Of a stretch of 53,306 bases of DNA, positions 51,641 to 53,306 are shown one piece after another (positions within the stretch are counted from its first letter, which is position 1; each line of letters opens with the position of its first letter). Made by a program: the position numbers and the translations under genes. Location: contig DAOUJX010000072.1 of the NCBI GenBank assembly GCA_034422075.1, positions 1-53,306 on the forward strand, written 5' to 3'. The notes beneath the pieces were generated by a model. That model saw only the letters and a list, made by a program, of their open reading frames with translations, did not search any database and was not told the origin of the DNA. Source of the stretch: S34-282 sp034422075. GTDB lineage: Bacteria > Chloroflexota > Dehalococcoidia > Lucifugimonadales > Australimonadaceae.

Positions 51641-52873
51641 ATGATGCGTAACGTAGTCCGTGTTTTGGCAGCCATTGTAGCCACAGGTGTGCTGGCAGTG
51701 CTTGGCGGCGGCCTTGTCCTCGCTCAGCAGGCCGGCTCCGCCGATGACGTCAGCCTCCAAGTGCCATTCCGCAGCGTCGAAGTGGACTCTCTACCGGACG
51801 ACGTCGACATCGACCTCATCCTCACCAACCACGCTGACCAGAGGCGAATCGTGCGGTTCGAGTTCGACGGCGTACCGGCGGGCTGGGACGTGCAAGCGTG
51901 GCAGCGTTTCTTCAACTTCCGCATCAACGGCGTAGCCATCGAGCCATTCGACGGGACGGAGGAGTCGAACACTCAGACTCCGCGCCTGCGGGTGACGCCG
52001 CCGGAGGGCGCGTCAAAGGGTTCCTACTCCTTCACTATGCGCGTCGTATCAGCGGACGGCTCGATTCTCTACGACACGGCCGAGTTCGAGATAACGCTCC
52101 CGGAGAGTACGCCAGCCCAGGAAGGGCGGGTCGAACTGGAGAGCACCTTCCCTGTGCTCCGGGGGCCGGCGCGGAACCAGTACGTGTTTGAGATCGCCAT
52201 CAAGAACCGCACGGGCTCCGACCAATCGTTCGACCTGAGCGCGGAGCCCCCGCAGGACTGGACCGTACAGTTTCATCCGGCATTCGGCGATGCCGATCGG
52301 CTGATCTCGAGCGTTGCACCGGTGGACAACGCGACGCAGCGCGTGAACACCGTCATCGCGCCGTCGCGGTTTGCGGAGGTGGGGGTCTACAACGTACCCG
52401 TCACCGTCTCGAACGCCGACTATGCCAACACCATCACCTTCACCGTGGAGATTACGGGGCAGGGCGAACTGAACATCAGCACGGTAGACGGGCGGCTCAA
52501 CGCGGAGGCGACCGCCGGAGCGCAATCGCGCGTTGACCTCGTACTAAGCAATCTGGGCACCGACGAGGTGGGCAGCCTGTCGTTCTTCGGGAACGCGCCC
52601 GATGGCTGGACGGTGCAGTTCGACATGAATGAGGTGAGCGGCGTAGACGTGGGCGCGACGCTGCCGCTCTACGCCTTCATCACGCCCTCGTCCGAGGCGA
52701 TACCCGGCGACTACGCGGTCTCGATCGTGGCGAACGGCCCGCGCGATTTCGACCAGGTAGACCTGCGGGTGACGGTGACGCAGTCAACGATTTGGGGCTG
52801 GCTCGGCATCGTGCTGGTCATCGTGATACTGGGCGGCCTCGTTGGGCTGTTCGTGAAGCTGGGACGGCGATGA
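51641..52873 (+). CDS. Secreted, membrane-anchored NEW3-type Ig-like domain protein
   Basis: 410 residues from ATG 51641 (an adjacent ATG at 51644 is equally possible; GAGAGG upstream). A signal peptide (about 1-33) precedes three repeated beta-sandwich modules of about 110 residues. Each carries an xGWxVQ/DWTVQF element: VPAGWDVQAWQRF, PQDWTVQFHP and PDGWTVQFDM. One C-terminal membrane helix (about 386-405) ends in KLGRR. The layout matches the NPCBM-associated NEW3 family and the substrate-facing subunit often encoded with an ABC-2 exporter. Its stop overlaps the ATPase start (ATGA). Confidence 0.8.
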   Translation: MMRNVVRVLAAIVATGVLAVLGGGLVLAQQAGSADDVSLQVPFRSVEVDSLPDDVDIDLILTNHADQRRIVRFEFDGVPAGWDVQAWQRFFNFRINGVAIEPFDGTEESNTQTPRLRVTPPEGASKGSYSFTMRVVSADGSILYDTAEFEITLPESTPAQEGRVELESTFPVLRGPARNQYVFEIAIKNRTGSDQSFDLSAEPPQDWTVQFHPAFGDADRLISSVAPVDNATQRVNTVIAPSRFAEVGVYNVPVTVSNADYANTITFTVEITGQGELNISTVDGRLNAEATAGAQSRVDLVLSNLGTDEVGSLSFFGNAPDGWTVQFDMNEVSGVDVGATLPLYAFITPSSEAIPGDYAVSIVANGPRDFDQVDLRVTVTQSTIWGWLGIVLVIVILGGLVGLFVKLGRR

Positions 52874-53306
52874 GCGACCTTCTGGTCGAGGCCCACGGCC
52901 TGACCAAGCGCTACGGGACCTTCGCCGCTGTCGACAGCCTCGACCTCGAGCTGCGCCCGGGCGAGGTGTACGGCTTCTTGGGGCCGAACGGCTCGGGCAA
53001 AAGCACGACCATCCTGATGCTGCTGGGGCTGACGGAGCCGACGGCGGGCGAGGTGACCGTGCTTGGCCGCGACCCAACGCGCGAGGCCAAGGCGGTCAAG
53101 CGGCAGATTGGCTACCTGCCGGAGGCTGTTGGCTTCTACGGCGACTTGAGCGGCAAGTCGAACCTGCTCTTCACGGCCGAACTGAATGGCATGCACCGGA
53201 GCGATGCGGAATCGCGCGTGCTGGAGCTAATGGACATTGTGCAACTGGGCGGTGCAGTGGACCAGCCCGTGCGCCAGTACTCGCGCGGCATGCGCCAGCG
53301 CCTCGG
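52870..53306 (+). CDS. ABC transporter ATP-binding protein, 3' part missing
   Basis: The first 145 residues are visible. LVEAHGLTKRYG opens the domain, Walker A is GFLGPNGSGKSTTI, and the signature QYSRGMRQRLG is reached at the window edge. The Q-loop position in QIGYLPEAVGFYGDLSG has Pro-Glu where many exporters have the same YLPE sequence, typical of ABC-2 (CcmA/NodI/DrrA-like) exporter ATPases. Coupled to the NEW3 protein by a four-base overlap; a permease gene is expected beyond the window. Confidence 0.9.
   Translation, partial: MSDLLVEAHGLTKRYGTFAAVDSLDLELRPGEVYGFLGPNGSGKSTTILMLLGLTEPTAGEVTVLGRDPTREAKAVKRQIGYLPEAVGFYGDLSGKSNLLFTAELNGMHRSDAESRVLELMDIVQLGGAVDQPVRQYSRGMRQRL

Overview
The window is high-GC, gene-dense bacterial DNA with about 51 protein genes on both strands. 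I saw no rRNA, tRNA, CRISPR array, IS element or phage gene. No stretch longer than about 300 bases lacks a gene. The best fit is Chloroflexota, probably a SAR202/Dehalococcoidia-like lineage. The reasons are lipoproteins with Pro/Thr-rich linkers after the lipobox, a gamma-alpha fused 2-oxoacid:ferredoxin oxidoreductase, a very short IF2, an hspR-grpE-dnaK heat-shock operon, CxxxY-type CcmE, and repeated LLM flavin-dependent oxidoreductases. This placement is inference; no marker tree was possible.

Layout. 1-2767 (minus): lutA-lutB-lutC for lactate oxidation, with lutC cut by the window edge. 2875-5495 (minus): a flippase-like membrane protein and an orphan family-5 binding lipoprotein. 5536-6366: tatD. 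6375-11924 (minus): a signalling operon in transcription order STAS antagonist, receiver-PP2C phosphatase, RsbW-like kinase, family-1 binding lipoprotein, histidine kinase. It faces an ammonium transporter (12175-13560) across an intergenic region with a palindrome and repeated boxes. 13562-19306 (minus): TPP enzyme, LLM monooxygenase, GYD protein, MidA-like methyltransferase, small CxxC protein, citrate synthase. 19549-19842: ylxP. 19855-22877 (minus): hspR-grpE-dnaK, divergent from a zinc-ribbon gene across an HspR (HAIR-like) operator.

23352-26230 (minus): ccmABCDE for cytochrome c maturation, then a molybdopterin oxidoreductase (plus) and korAB (minus). 29764-43622 (plus) is mostly housekeeping: a PhnB-like protein, rpsU, nadE, recA, rny-ymdB-PHP-plsY-B-box protein, a VOC protein, then nusA-ylxR-infB-truB and a HesB-like protein. 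43642-48803: an accessory metabolic block (LLM oxidoreductase, alpha/beta hydrolase, MFS transporter, nitroreductase, orphan TAXI lipoprotein). 48896-51404 (minus): pheS and rho. 51641-end: a NEW3-domain membrane protein and the start of its ABC ATPase.

Two regulatory patterns run through the window. Many transcription units have an extended -10 (TGnTAnnnT), and in several it lies 6-7 nt before the start codon, which predicts leaderless mRNAs. Five convergent gene pairs are 1-19 bp apart with no clear terminator. The most interesting candidate system is the partner-switching operon with its own binding lipoprotein and histidine kinase, opposite amt. Next is the HspR operator that appears to sit on two opposed promoters.
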